64,000 bases of DNA from Diplodia intermedia (GCA_021495925.1 JAKEKT010000025.1:248001-312000); one strand, 5' to 3'. Shown: positions 32,139-44,384, numbered from the stretch's first letter. Numbers and translations: made by a program. The notes: generated by a model not told the origin, from the letters alone.

Positions 32139-34063
32139 ATGGTGCTCGAGGAGTACACGTACGTCTTCGTCATCGGCACTTTGTTTGCCATGCTCGATGC
32201 CTACAACAACGGTGCAAGTAAGTATCTCGCCCTCATGTCCACCCATTCCGGATACTGATTGAAGTGATAGACGATGTTGCAAACGCATGGGCGACCAGTG
32301 TCTCGTCGAGATCCATCTCGTACAGACAAGCAATGGTCTTCGGTACCGTATTCGAAATGGTCGGAGCCATCACCGTAGGCGCCCGGACGGCCGACACCAT
32401 CAAGAACGGCATCATCCCGAACTCTGTCTTCCAGGACAACCCTGGCGTCCAGATGCTCGCCTTCACCTGCGCTCTCGCAGCCGCTTCTTCTTGGGTCATG
32501 TGGTGCACAAAGCACTCTGCTCACGTCTCGTCGACCTATTCGCTCATCTCTGCCGTCGCTGGTGTCGGCGTTGCAACTGCCGGCGCCAAGGAAGTCCAAT
32601 GGGGATGGAACAATGGCAAAGGTCTCGGGGCCATCTTTGCCGGCCTGGGCATGGCACCTGCCATTGCCGCCGGCTTCGGCGCTAGCATCTTCATGCTGAT
32701 CAAGGTGCTTGTCCACATGCGCAAGAACTCGATGAAGTGGGCCGTTTACTCGTCGCCTTTCTGGTTCCTCGTCGCCGGCACCATCTGCACGCTGTCCATT
32801 GTCTACAAGGGCTCGCCCAACCTCAAGCTGAACAAGAAGCCTGGTTGGTACGTGGCCGCCGTGACCATGGGCACCGGCTGTGGTGTTGCTGCGCTGGCGG
32901 CCATCTTCTTCGTTCCCTTCCTGCACGCCAGGATCATCAAGAGGGATTACACTGTCAAGTGGTGGATGTTCCTCCAGGGTCCTCTGCTCTTCAAGCGCCC
33001 CGCTCCCGCCGATGCCGACCGGGCCAAGGTTCCCAACTATGCCGTTGTCCAGCATGACGACGACGAGGAGCCCTCGACCACAGCGCCAGGCTCCAAGGCA
33101 GGATCCGAGAGCGGCGACGAAGCCATCATGGCCATTCCGGCCGGCGAGGCAAACGAGAAGCGACTCGTTGCGGCGACCGAGACCCGGAAGCCAACGTACA
33201 AGGAACTGCAAGAGCAGGGCGAGGAGAGGCTTCACGCGAAGCTGCGCAAGAAGGGTGGCCCCATTGGCTGGGCGATGCGTACGCTGCACAACAACCCCAT
33301 GGGACCCGGCCAGATCTACGAGTCGCACAACGTTAAGATCCTGGCGAAGCGCATCCCGGCTATGATTGTGTGCGGAGCCCTTTATGGCCTGCACTACGAC
33401 ATCCACGCGGCGCAGACGGGCGTCGAAGGCACGCCCGACGGCGCGCGCATGCAGCGTGTGTACGCGAATGCGGAGAAGTACCCCAACGAGGTTGAGCATA
33501 CGTACTCTTTTGTCCAGGTCCTCACCGCATGTACCGCCTCGTTCGCTCACGGCGCCAACGACATCGGCAACTCGGTCGGGCCCTGGGCCGTCATCTACTC
33601 GGCCTGGAAGACTGGTGATGCCGCTGCGGCCAAGTCCCCGGTGCCCGTCTGGCAGCTCGCCGTCCTCTCCGCCACCATCTCCCTTGGTCTCATCACCTAC
33701 GGCTACAACATCATGAAGGTTATGGGCAACAAGATCACCTACCACTCGCCCAGCAGAGGTACGTCCAATCAACTCCCTTTTCTGCCCTCTACTCAAACTA
33801 ACTTTGCATGATTAGGTTGCTCTATGGAAATGGGTGCCGCTATCACCGTCCTCGTCTTCTCGCAGTACTCGCTGCCCGTATCGACGTCCATGTGCATCAC
33901 CGGCGCCACAGTTGGCGTCGGTCTCTGCAACGGCACCCTAAAGGCCGTCAACTTCCAGCGTGTCGGCCTCCTCGTTTTCTCCTGGATCATGACCATCCCC
34001 GTCGCCGGCACTATCGGTGGCGTGCTCATGGGTCTGTTCCTCAACGCCCCGCACTTTCAATAA
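32139..34063 (+). CDS. pho-4: PiT-family phosphate-repressible phosphate permease
   Basis: Exons 32139-32217, 32271-33758 and 33816-34063 give 604 aa. It is a sodium- or proton-coupled inorganic phosphate importer of the plasma membrane, similar to Neurospora PHO-4 and yeast Pho89. The twin PiT signatures are NGASNDVANAWATSVSSRSI near residues 24-43, split by intron 1, and FAHGANDIGNSVGPWAVIYS in the C-terminal half. Many membrane helices flank a charged cytoplasmic loop (VVQHDDDEEPSTTAPGSKAG through KELQEQGEERLHAKLRKKGG). The GCSMEMGAAITVLVFSQYSL segment opens the last exon. CACGTGGG sites upstream suggest induction by phosphate starvation. Confidence 0.94.
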
Positions 34064-34527
34064 AGAAGAGAAGGAGCAGTGTGTTTTTTCGTTGTCATCA
34101 CATATCCCGGAGGGATTTTTGGGTTGTCGTTCACATGGCGTAGTAATGAGATTCCCGCTGTGCGTTCTTTCTACTTGAATTTTTATATAGGCGGTCATGG
34201 CATAGAGCTTTGATACATGGAGGCTACCACATAGAAATGAAGGGGTTTCCGGAGTGGGGGGGCTGTACAAAAAGTTTCTTCTTCTATGACAAAAAGCCAC
34301 AGAGCATGAATTTACATCACGAACATATCAACGATCCCTCTTCCCTTGCTTTATCGGTGTGAATCAGAGATCTAATTTGGCAGAGAAAAAAAGCAGGATC
34401 GGGCATGTGATTGGTTCGTTGCAAACGATTGCTCTTATGAATCCGGACGAGGGCTTCAGCTCATTACGCATGTAGCCTCATCGGAGCCTCTATAAAACCC
34501 ACAAATGTACGCCACCGACTCACCACA
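34064..34527. other. Convergent spacer
   Basis: 464 bases between the phosphate permease and the short-chain dehydrogenase. No gene seen. Confidence 0.5.
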
Positions 34528-35565
34528 TCAGTTGATTACATAGCTACAGACGGATCAGCAAAAACACATGCTATCACGCGCATACGTGGCGACAAAAAAG
34601 TCAGCAAGGGGAATTTCTTCATCACTCACCCGCCATCAACGACCATGGCGTGCCCCTGCACGAAGCTTGCCTTGGTCGAGCAAAGGAAGAGGGCGGCGTC
34701 GGCGACCTCGGACGGCTTGCCCATGCGGTTCATGGGGGCGATGGCGATGGCCGGCTTCAACCTCTCGGTGACTTCGGCGGTGCCGGTCGTCATGGGCGAC
34801 TCGATGACGCCGGGGCAGATGCAGTTGACGCGGATGCCGTGGGCCGAGTAGTCGATGGCGTCGGCGCGCGTGAGGGCGATGACGGCGGCTTTGGAGGCGG
34901 AGTATGCGGCTGGGGGAGAGGGAGAGAGAGGGAGGGTGTGTAAGCGTCGTCGTGTCGTGCTGCCCGGCTCCCATCCCATCCATGTCCGTGGAAAACTTAC
35001 GAGCTTTGGGCCGGCCGACGATGCCGAGTTGGCTGGCGATGTTGACGATGCTGCCTCTCTGCGGCGCGCGCGCTTGGTCGTGGCTGGGCAGCGGCTCCTG
35101 GTGCAGCATGACCTTGAGCTGGGCGCGCGAGGTGAGCCAGCAGCCGCGGTAGTTGATGTTGTTGACCCGGTCGAAGGCGGCGGTGGACGTTTCGGTGGAG
35201 CTCTCGTTCCTGGTCAGGATGCCGGCCGAGTTGACGCAGTAGTCGATGCGGCCGTACTGCCGGGCGGCCTTGGTGACGAAGTGGTCGACGAAGGTCTCGT
35301 CGGCGATGTCGCCGGCCTCAGCGTACACGTCGGCCAGCGGGTTCTCCCATTGGATCTGCTTGACCGTGTCGTTGAGCGAATCAGGGTTGATGTCGGTGAT
35401 GGCGAGCTTTGTGCAACCGGCTTCCACGAAGGCGAGGGCAGTCGCGTTCCCGATGCCTGTCCGGCCATTTCAGCTGATGCACTGGAGTCGATAGTGCGAG
35501 CGTTTACCTGTCCCGCCAGCTCCGGTGATGACGGCCACGCCGGGGAAGAGGGTGACCTGCGCCAT
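34528..35565 (-). CDS. Short-chain dehydrogenase/reductase
   Basis: Exons 35565-35508, 35456-35001, 34909-34630 and a 16-nt last exon 34543-34528 give 269 aa. It is a classical SDR. The cofactor motif is VITGAGGTGIGNATALAF, the T-G-x3-G-x-G fold split by intron 1. YCVNSAGIL is the NNAG-type strand, and IVNIASQLGIVGRPKA carries the catalytic serine region. YSASKAAVIALTRADAI has the YxxxK pair, and VNCICPGVIESPMT follows. The substrate cannot be told. ITDINPDSL at the end of beta-2 has an Asp, which favours NAD over NADP. The last exon is inferred: exon 3 ends DGG at a GTGAGT donor, and the only good continuation gives YVIN then stop. Confidence 0.85.
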
Positions 35566-36903
35566 TATTGTTGTGCTCTAGGCAGAAGCAGCCAAGGTAC
35601 TGGTACGACTAAGAAGAAGGTCATGACGCTGGGAAGCTCAAAAGTGGAGGGGTGGAGCAGAGGGCTCTCATTTGTCCGGTACCATCTCCACACTCTGCCC
35701 CACGACGGCTCGTGCGCGAACCATCTCCTTCCGTGCTCCTGTTACGACTTCCCACCTCCAACGTACACGGTACGCTTCTCGTTGCTGAGCCCATGGCCGC
35801 GTAGTATCACAGATGCTCACGCGACCACCACCGGTCATGTGCGGAATGCCGCTACTACAATCCGATTGTGCTATCGCAGATCCGGTCGATACACGGCGAT
35901 AGCAGCAGACTTGGTGCCTGGGCCTTGTCGAGAACGCCCATTTCCCGTGCAATTCCGGTTCGTGCCTTCTCCTCTGTTCCCCTCTTCGCTCCCAGGTTGT
36001 CTCAAATCCATCGTGTGTTGGGCCCGCCCTGGTATTTTCATTCTTTGTCCATTGTTGCAGCGACAAAAATAGGCCGTCGAATGCTGACGTCATTTGTTCC
36101 TCCAGTTGGCTCGGGATTTCGCAGTGTTCCTGGCCTGGCTTTGTACAACCCGCATCTCAGCAACTGTGCCCTGGTCGACCATGGACCTCGCCCACGCCAT
36201 GGACCAGACATCAATCGGGATGTGGTCCCCAACGGATGCGGCCGGAAGGAATTCCAAGAGTCGGGAGCCGCGCCAGCAGCTGCGCCTCTCGGCCTGCTTG
36301 CGAGCTTAAATATACCGGTTCCAGGCTGTTCACATGCAACGTGGGTGCCTCTCGCCGCCCCGCCGCGTGTACTGTGCTCCCGGATGTTTGGAGTGGGTTG
36401 CACAGCGCGCACATTCCGGGCGCTGCCCTTTGGCCGCTCTCGCGCCGTTTCAGCCTTGGGCCCGAAGCAACGAGACTCGGGACTACCGCTGCCAGGGACT
36501 TAGCGATCGAGGATTAATGTTTGCCATCTCACAGCCCGCCCAGTCTAGAACCTCGATCGCCCTGGCCGAGGAATGTAGCAGGGAGGATGCGCCAAACCTG
36601 CAATTTCCCGCCTTTAGAAACTTATCATGCTGCCCGCAGCCCTACCTACCCCACGCCGCACATAGCCTTTCCCCTCACTACTCCCCTCCGCTGCAGGGAT
36701 ACCCGAGTCGGAGTCGAGTGTTGTGCGTCGAGATCAAGTAACCGGTTCCGGCAACCAAACTGCCCTTTGAGGTGAGTCGGGAGCTCAATAAAGACGCTAT
36801 ATCATGAACCTTCTTTTGACGAGCCGCCCAAGAACACCCAACCACCCACACGACAAGGTCCAGGCAGCGCCGGATCCTTGAGCGCGGCCATCACCACCTC
36901 ACC
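35566..36903. other. Intergenic, no gene recognised
   Basis: 1.3 kb with several short open frames, none convincing. The right end leads into the CACCATG start of the small cysteine-rich ORF. Confidence 0.5.
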
Positions 36904-37209
36904 ATGTGCTTCAACGACATCAAACACGCCTGCGGCGCACGGGTGCGCCGGCAGTCGCTTTCATGCGCCTGCGCAACCAACAGCGGAGACCGAGAGTGCA
37001 GCCTGTCGTGCGGCACCTGCCCAAACTGCTCTCCGTCCATCAAGGAAGAAGACTTGGCCTCGCCCTCGCCAGGCGGCACCCCAAATGAAGACGACGAGGA
37101 ACGAGAACAGTTCCCGCAGCTGGTGGCGCATGCAGCAAGAGTCGTTCCCCTCTCGGACCACGCAACAAAGGAGGCGCGGAAGATGATGGCGAGGTATAGC
37201 TTCCCATGA
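36904..37209 (+). CDS. Small cysteine-rich hypothetical protein
   Basis: One exon, 101 aa. The start context TCACCATGT is good, and third codon positions are mostly G/C, as in the true genes. It begins MCFNDIKHACGARVRRQSLS and then has CACATNSGDRECSLSCGTCP with a further NC, giving nine cysteines in the first half. The second half is acidic and then helical (QFPQLVAHAARVVPLSDHAT). There is no signal peptide, so a secreted effector is unlikely; a small intracellular zinc-binding protein is possible. I do not recognise the family. Confidence 0.5.
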   Translation: MCFNDIKHACGARVRRQSLSCACATNSGDRECSLSCGTCPNCSPSIKEEDLASPSPGGTPNEDDEEREQFPQLVAHAARVVPLSDHATKEARKMMARYSFP

Positions 37210-37747
37210 CAGGCACCGTCTTCTCTGCCAGGCATCCACGACGGAGCCCTGGAGAGCTGGCGGACGGGAGGCTTGGCGGACGCGATTGGACGGGCGGGAA
37301 ATTGCATCATGGCGGAATTCGAGCAGGATTGGTTTTATGACAGCTCGCTGGGCGGGCATGAAGTTACGCATGGAGATCTTTAGAAAGTCGTTGCCGTGCA
37401 TCTCGGTGCCTGAGGCTGGTCCGCGCCGGCCTCGTTGAATGAAGCTCTACTTAGATCCTCTCCCCGAGCTGGCAGCCAACACTGTAAGCCCATGCCGCCC
37501 AAAAGAAGAGGAGCCGGCGTTGCATGCTGCGGTGCGCGCCTTCTAGGCAGAGACATGGCTTGCGCGTGGACGCGGCGGAGGAGCGGAGCTCAGCCCGCGT
37601 CAGTGCTGCAGCAGTGCCCCTCACCGACGACATCACCGCCCGCCGCCCATCAGGAGCTACTACATAAACAACGCCCAATTCCCCCGAACAACCACCAACC
37701 CACCCAACAATCCCGCTTCTCTCGACTGCGCATCAACTCCGCCCATC
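37210..37747. other. Spacer before twinfilin
   Basis: 538 bases. The last 80 are C-rich (CCACCAACCCACCCAACAAT), typical of a leader. Nothing else seen. Confidence 0.5.
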
Positions 37748-39011
37748 ATGCAGTCCGGCATAACAGGCGCGTGCCCCTCTCCACCGCCCCCGCCGTCGTC
37801 CCTATTACCCACCACACATCGCTAACCATACAACAACCAACAGCCTCAGCCGAGCTGCACGCCGCCTTCGAGCAGCTCACGACCGACCCGTCCTCGCGCT
37901 TCCTCATCGCCAGCGTCTCGGGCGAAACCATCGTGCCGCGCGACACGGTGGCCGCCTCGAGCGACTTCCTCTCGGACCTGTCCCTGCTCGCGCCGCACCT
38001 CACGCCCAACGAGGCGCTGTACATCCTGCTGCGGCAATCCAGCGGCGCGGAGCAGCCGCCGCGCTTCGTGGCCGTCACGTACGTGCCGGACGCGGCGCCG
38101 GTGCGGCAGAAGACGCTGACGGCGTCGACGCGGCTGGCGCTCGTGCGGCAGCTGGGCGGCGAGCACTTCGCCGAGACCATCTTCGCCACGACGGCCGAGG
38201 AGCTGTCGGCCGAGGGCTGGCGGCGCCACGAGGCCCACGTCGCCGGCGCCGCGCCGCTGACCGAGGAGGAGCAGAACCTGGTCGGCATCAAGGAGCAGGA
38301 GGCGCTCGAGAGCAGCAGCACCGCCGCGCGCCGCGTGCAGACGAGCGGCCATCTGAGCATGCAGGTGCAGGATGGCGTGATAGAGGCGTTGAAGGGGCTG
38401 CCCGAGGGGGAGGCGAATATGGTGCAGTTGGTATGTCGTCGGATCCCGTCTTTCGCCCGTTATGAAGGGGGGATGTACAACTGCGTTGGGAGAGAAGAGA
38501 TAGGGGGGGCTGAGTGCTGATTTTCACGGTCGAATCTATAGGACATTGACGTCGCCAATGAGACGTTCCGTCTCGTCTCCACCACGACCGCTTCCGCCGC
38601 GGAGCTGGGCGGCGCCATCGCCTCCGACGCCCCCCGCTACTCCTTCTACCGCCACGACGCCGCCCCCGACGGCTCGCGCCCCATCCTCTTCATCTACTCT
38701 TGCCCGCCCACCTCCAAGGTCAAGGAGCGCATGGTGTACGCCGCCTCGCGCGGTTTCGCCATTCACCTGGCCGAGAAGGAGGCTGGCCTCGAGATCCACA
38801 AGCGAGTGAGTACTATCTTCTCCGCATTCTGATATCCCGGTAGCCCCAAGTGGCAGAGGAAAAGGATGGCTGGCTGACACACTTTCCAAACATGTAGCTC
38901 GAGTTCGGCAGCCCGGAAGATATCGGCCCTTCTACTATCGACGAGGAGTTCGTGGTCAGGGAGGAGAAGAAGACGGGCTTCTCCAAGCCCAAGAGGCCCG
39001 GTAGGCGCTAG
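37748..39011 (+). CDS. TWF1: Twinfilin, actin monomer-binding protein
   Basis: Exons 37748-37766, 37844-38430, 38542-38805 and 38898-39011 give 327 aa, the normal twinfilin length. It binds ADP-actin monomers and filament barbed ends at cortical actin. Two ADF-H repeats are seen: residues about 8-140 (ASAELHAAFEQLTTDPSSRF, FIYVPD-like strands, HFAETIFATTAEELS) and about 175-310 (RYSFYRHDAA, ILFIYSCPPTSKVKERMVYA with ASRGF). A basic tail EEKKTGFSKPKRPGRR follows, where capping protein binds in other species. The 19-nt first exon (MQSGIT) only joins in frame if intron 1 uses a GC donor (CAG|GCGCGT) with a GCTAAC branch and AACAG acceptor. Confidence 0.92.
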
Positions 39012-39837
39012 AGGAGATGTGTCCCGTACTGAATGCGGCGGAACGCAGATGCGGTTAATTTTATGGATACGATATAATTGGCATTTGCACGGGATACCTG
39101 ACAGCAGGGCTGTCATTTGTAGATATTAGAAGGCTCGAATATCTTCACGGTACGAATGTATCAATGTTGGACGATGCGGCGCGCTGGGATCTGATGCGCT
39201 GAGAAATATGCTTGTATTTACCCATCACGGACACAATATCGCAGCATCCTCTTTGATAGATGCCATATGCGGGCAGATAAGATGCGCAAAAGAAAACCCC
39301 CCCTGTCTAACAGATGCCCGCCAGGGCTGACTTGGACATGCAAGGCCATGCAGACAAAACAAAACAAAAAAGGAATAACAAACCTCAAGGACAACGCCAT
39401 GACTGCAGGAGGAATAGTATATCCAAGTCGAAACAGATCAAGCGTCGACAACAACAACTGCGCCCTCAACAACCTCCATCAATCATCATTTCCACATCTC
39501 CTCCGAAAGTCAGGAAACGTTCCCGTGCTCGTTTTTCTCCTTTCCAAAAAGATCATCACATCTTTTGCGGAGCGGCCCTATAAGAAAAAAAGAGAGAAGA
39601 GAGAAAATACGTCAACAATACCGCCCGAAAAAGAAAGTCATTTCAAAGAAGGAAGGAGGATTGCCGAAGTAGAGAAGTAGGAACATTCTCTTTTTTTTTC
39701 TCTTTCTTCTCCTCCTCCCTCAAGCAAGAGTATGACAGGCAAGGGAAAGGAGAAGAAAAGAAAAAGAAAAGAAAAAGAAAAGAAAAAGAAAAAGAAAAGG
39801 CTATTGGGGGTTCGGTTTTGCAGGCAAATTCGTAATC
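39012..39837. other. Convergent spacer with purine-rich tracts
   Basis: 826 bases between twinfilin and the succinate/fumarate carrier. Plus-strand sequence from about 39,590 is strongly A/G, ending in an AAAAG-type microsatellite. No gene seen. Confidence 0.55.
39750..39800 (+). repeat. AAAAG-type microsatellite
   Basis: About ten imperfect units of AAAAG/AAAAAG in the 3' region of the carrier gene. On the transcribed minus strand it is a CTTTT repeat, after the stop codon. Confidence 0.75.
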
Positions 39838-41449
39838 TTACTCTTCGTAGCGGCCGCCGGGCATCATCTCGCGGCCCCTCTCGAGGACGCCCTTGAGGTA
39901 CTCGTACACGGTGAAGGTGACGGCCTGGCCGGGGGCGACGCGCATGATGCGCGGGGTGATGCCCTTGTAGAAACTGCGGGTGCCTTCTTGCTTCCACATG
40001 TCCCTGATTTTTGCCATGAAAAATCAGCAAAGAGTAGCCAAGAAAAAAAAAGAGAGAGAGAGAGAGAAGTGAAAGGAGGAGAAAGAAACACTCACTTCGC
40101 AATCTTCATGATCCTCCCGACGGCCGTCTCGCCCGGCTCGGCGGGCGTCTTCTGCAGGCGCGTCTTGATGGTGTCGATGGGGGCGTTGCTGAGGGGGCCC
40201 ATGGCGCCGCTGACGAGGCCGATGGCGGCCGTCTGCCAGCCGGGCAGGTCCGTCCTGGCCTGCCACGTCTGCAGCGCGGCGCGGAACTCGGTGTAGGCGG
40301 TGAAGTTGACGGCCTGGTTGGAGCCCTGGCGCAGCGCCGTCAGCGACACGCCGCGGTACAGCGCCGCCGCGCCCTCCTCCTTGACCACCGTGTACAGCGC
40401 GTGCGCGGCGTTGCGGTACTTGGGCACGTCGAGCGGGTCCGCCATGCTGTGGTGCTGCGCCTGCAGCCGGATCTTGACCACCTCCATGGGCGTCACGACC
40501 GCCACCGCTTCGGTGACGCCTGCTGCGAGCCCGGCTGTTGCGCTGTTAGCTGTACAGCCCGTTCCTTCCGTTTTTCCCTTCACGTGGCCGTGAAGGGGGT
40601 GGGTGACTACTAACCCAGGAATGTTGCCTGGCCCGACACGGTGCCGTCGCTCTTTGCGAGGAGCTGCTTGTACCATTCGTAGCTCGTGAACCGGATGGCC
40701 ATCTTGGGCACGATACCCGTCAGGACGGCACCCAAGCCCTTGTACAGACCGAGAGGGGTTTCGCGCTTGACGATCTCGGCGCCAGTGGTGAGGAATCCGC
40801 GCGGTTTTGCCTGCAGTCATGACCGTCGGGTTAGCGGCTGCTTCACTTGAGGTCTGCCGGGAGGGTTGCAGTGCATGAGGGCAGCGGTGCTCGCGACAGC
40901 AGGCGCAGACAGTTCCTCGACCATATTCCACGCCCCGAAAATCGACCTCTGTTTGCGAGGATATATTTTAGGCCCGCAGGCGTGGTCGGTGGTTCGTCGG
41001 GGACCAGCTCCCAAAATTTCCTCTTTCACATGCAAATGTGTCCATGAGGCATTGAAGCCCGGTTTGCACGGCGAAGTCTTGCAAAGAAGACAAGGAGAAA
41101 TTTCGAACATACCCCAGGTGCTCTTGCTCTTCTCGAGAGCTGCATGCGGACTTTGATCGTGTCTGCCGCCGCCGTCAGTCCGCGAGTTCGCCCACGAAAG
41201 CCTTCTCTCCAAATTTTGGGACGAAGGGGATGAGTGTAGGCCTACCGAGAGGATGGCAGGCAAGCGCTTCCATCATACCAGCTCCTCCACCGGCTATTGC
41301 GCGCAAAAGAACAGCAGTCAGCGCTCCCGAATCACTGACGAAAAGCGTGCGGCGCAGGGGAAGGCGCATTTCCTCGGCATACCAATCAGATTCGTCGCGG
41401 CAGACGCGGGCTTCTTGTTGCCCGGACCTCCCACGGATTTCGCAGACAT
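39838..41449 (-). CDS. SFC1: Mitochondrial succinate/fumarate carrier
   Basis: Six exons, 41449-41383, 41293-41246, 41162-41113, 40810-40615, 40534-40096 and 40003-39838, give 321 aa. It exchanges cytosolic succinate for matrix fumarate across the inner membrane, for growth on acetate or ethanol. The three carrier repeats show PLDTIKVRM, PMEVVKIRLQ and PIDTIKTRLQ, the PxD/ExxK/R signature. The start is MSAKSVGGPGNKKPASAATN. MMEALACHPLDTIKVRMQLS, YKGLGAVLTGIVPKMAIRFT, and YKGITPRIMRVAPGQAVTFT match yeast Sfc1 closely. Exons 2 and 3 are only 48 and 50 nt, so the gene is easy to mis-predict at its 5' end. Confidence 0.94.
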
Positions 41450-44384
41450 GGTTGCGGTTGTTCTGTTTTGGTCTTTCAAAGGGAGGAAGGCAAATGTGGG
41501 GTTCGCGGGGAGCTGTCAGAGCTCGATTCGGACGGTCGACCTTCGTAGGAAGGGTTCAGGGACTCGCGGGGATTAAGTATGAGGCCTTTCTGCTTGTTCT
41601 TCCTCGGGTATCGGGATTGGTTCGCGCGTCGAGGGAAAGGTGAATCACAAGCCGCGGCCAACACAAGCCGTATTTGCAACGCAGAAAGGGTATAGCAACG
41701 ACCAACAGGGAACAGACAGCGGAGGAGTCGTCGGGCTTGCAGAAAGGCTGCGGGAAGAAAGTGAAGAGATGGCAGGCGGGATTGGCAGCGTTCAAAGTAG
41801 AAAAAAGAAGGGCTTCTGGGAGCTGTGCGGCAATGGCCCTCATGACCCCTGCTCTAACCATCCGACCGAGCTCCAATCCCACGGGCACAGCGCGCGCGCC
41901 GTCGCGTCGTTCTCCCTTGCCCCTCCACAGAGCCTCGGCCCATGACGCAGTAGCGGGCTGGACCGAACGAAACCGAGCGCCAGGATCAGCCTGCCGCCGC
42001 CGACCCCCTGTTACCCCGGGAATCGTCTTGCTCTGACGCTTTGCGCTGGTCACCCGGCACAGCGGTCATCTGGCAGCAGCAGTCGCCAACCGGCTCGACG
42101 CAGCAGCGGCGGCGGCGGCGGGCAGCTCTCACCTCCGCAGCTGCCAACCCTTGGCGCGCGTCAGAGCTGTGTGCCTGAGGCATTGATTGACGGCTGCGGG
42201 GCACGGCCGACTGGCTTGAGGGCGGGCGGTGGAGAGGAATGCTGGACGAGCGGAAGTAGGACGACGGAGAGTCGAAACGGCGCGTTCGGCAAATGGAAGC
42301 TCAGCTCAGCCTGACGGCCAGGACAAACGCCCGCCTTGCCGAGTCCGCTGTCCGCGCACATCTTCCGTCGCTCCGATCCACAACCCAGCTCCAGCGCTCT
42401 CTTCTCGTTCTTCTGGCCTGGCATGTCATCTGCCCTGTGCCACGGATTATTGTCCGCGCCCTGCTACCTAGCCGCCGCTGCAGGACAGAAAGCCATGCGT
42501 CGCACCTGCATCGGCCCATGTTGGCATGTGAAGATGACGTTAGGTTTGGTCTCCAGCAGCAACGGACGCGTGCGCACGCGACCAAACGTCCCGCCGTCTC
42601 TACTCTCCCTGAAGCAGCACGCACATGTCCCCCGCTAGACCCCAAGCCGAGACGCACGTGCATTTCCTTCGGCCCCGGATCGTCCCCGCATGCACAGAAT
42701 TGCGGACGAACACGAAGAGCAGGGAAAAAGAAAAGGGAACGAGTCCGGGGAAACACCACCGGCCCTTCCGATTTACTCCGGCGTCGAGAGAACGGCCGAC
42801 GATAATATGTCGGAGATTGACCTTTGTACGGAGACAAATGGACATCTAGAAAGAAAGATTAGATGGCCGGCCGTATGAATGTGAAATCGGCCGCGCGTGC
42901 GCAGCTAGAAGATCCCGGTGGCTGAGCTGGCTGGTCGGTTGTCTTGCCGTTGCACGCGTGCATTCCTGCAGCCCAGCTCGGCCGGCCATACGTCCGTACC
43001 TGCACTCTTCTTTTGCACATGGTGACTGTACTTGCCGAGTAATGCCGACAAGCATGCCCGTCGGAAGGTAAAGTAGCCAGTAAACAGACAGGCACTTGAG
43101 AGGATGACAGTGTTTGCTTGGCAGCCCATTTGCACATATAACAGCCCGATGCCGGAAAGACGCCCCAGCGAGACAAAGCGTCCGGTTGATATTTTCTCCC
43201 TCCACCTGCTTTGGGTGAGAGTGCGTGTTCTACCTAGACCACGAATGTTCATGGCCGCTTACATACCACCACCACACCGTATATCTGGACCGCCACCTCC
43301 CATCGCCAATGCCAACACGCCAACCGCCCCTTGCCAAAACAACAAGGATCGAGGTCGAGGTCTGAGAAGGTGTAAAGGTATATCTTACGTCTTTCCTGAC
43401 TGGATCTTCACACTGAAAGGGAACAAAAATACGACAAAACAAAAGGAAATATCGCAAAAGGAAACAAGCAGAGGTACCAACATGCCCATCATTGCCAATC
43501 GACATAGGAGATAATCAAACGATACCGTAACCAACAATCAATGGAAAGATGACAGTGTGAAGAGGAGGGTGAGAGATTCGATGCATGCTGGTTGCTAATG
43601 CAACCCTTGCCCCTACTGCTTCTTCGTACCTTATCCGTCGGATTCGAAGGCAGAGAACGAGAACAGGGGAACGAGCCATGCAATCATCTAGCCAGAACGG
43701 AATGGCCGACGATACAGAGAAGAGGTGGGCCAAGTGAAGCAGGAAAAAAAAAGAAAAAAAAACTTAACACCTCAGCCCCAAACGCTCTGCCGCTGTGATT
43801 AAATAGGAAGGATAATGAGGAAGATGAGGAGGATAACGTGGGAGTCATATTCCCCGCTGATTAAACAAATGCCATGCCAACACCTTTGGAGCCTGTGCTA
43901 GTTCCGGGGACTATGGCGTGAACGGAGAAAAACGTCCATGGGAGAATGGAGAAAGAAACTTTTGGATGAGGTATAAATCGCCAGTACAAAGATGACTTGT
44001 GTCGAGCGCCGCCATTTCCCCCGCACGCCAACCATGTTTGATGCTGTCGCTGCGCCCGGGCCGAAGTGCGAAGAAACTTTCGAAAAGAGTCGGAAACCAA
44101 GGAGAAGGCCGGGCCAAGATGATCCGAGCGCAAGAGGGATACTCACAAGAAGACCTGCTGGACAACTGGAAGAGGGGATGAGTGGACAAGGAGATGCTGA
44201 GGGAATGTCGGGAATTTTGTCTTGAGTTGAGACAGCGGGCCGCTTGTGAAGCGCAAAAAATAACACGGCCCCTGGATTACCGTAGCAGTACAGGTTGCTT
44301 TGTTTCTGGGTATCTATGTAGAAGAAGAACCGAACGAGTCATTGCGGCGGACTCTTCAATGAGAAAAAAGGGAAAAAAAGAATA
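41450..44384. other. Gene-poor 2.9-kb stretch
   Basis: It lies between the start of SFC1 and the stop of the Sec7-PH gene. There are many short open frames on both strands, none with family resemblance or splice continuity. The left part is upstream DNA of SFC1. A long regulatory region, a noncoding transcript or a lost gene could each explain it; the sequence alone does not tell. Confidence 0.5.

Noticed and set aside
32201..33796. 531-codon frame antisense to the phosphate permease
   Set aside because: Shadow of a strong gene with high third-position GC.
34855..36072. 405-codon plus-strand frame over the SDR gene
   Set aside because: Antisense to catalytic-motif exons of the SDR; its right part is open by chance.
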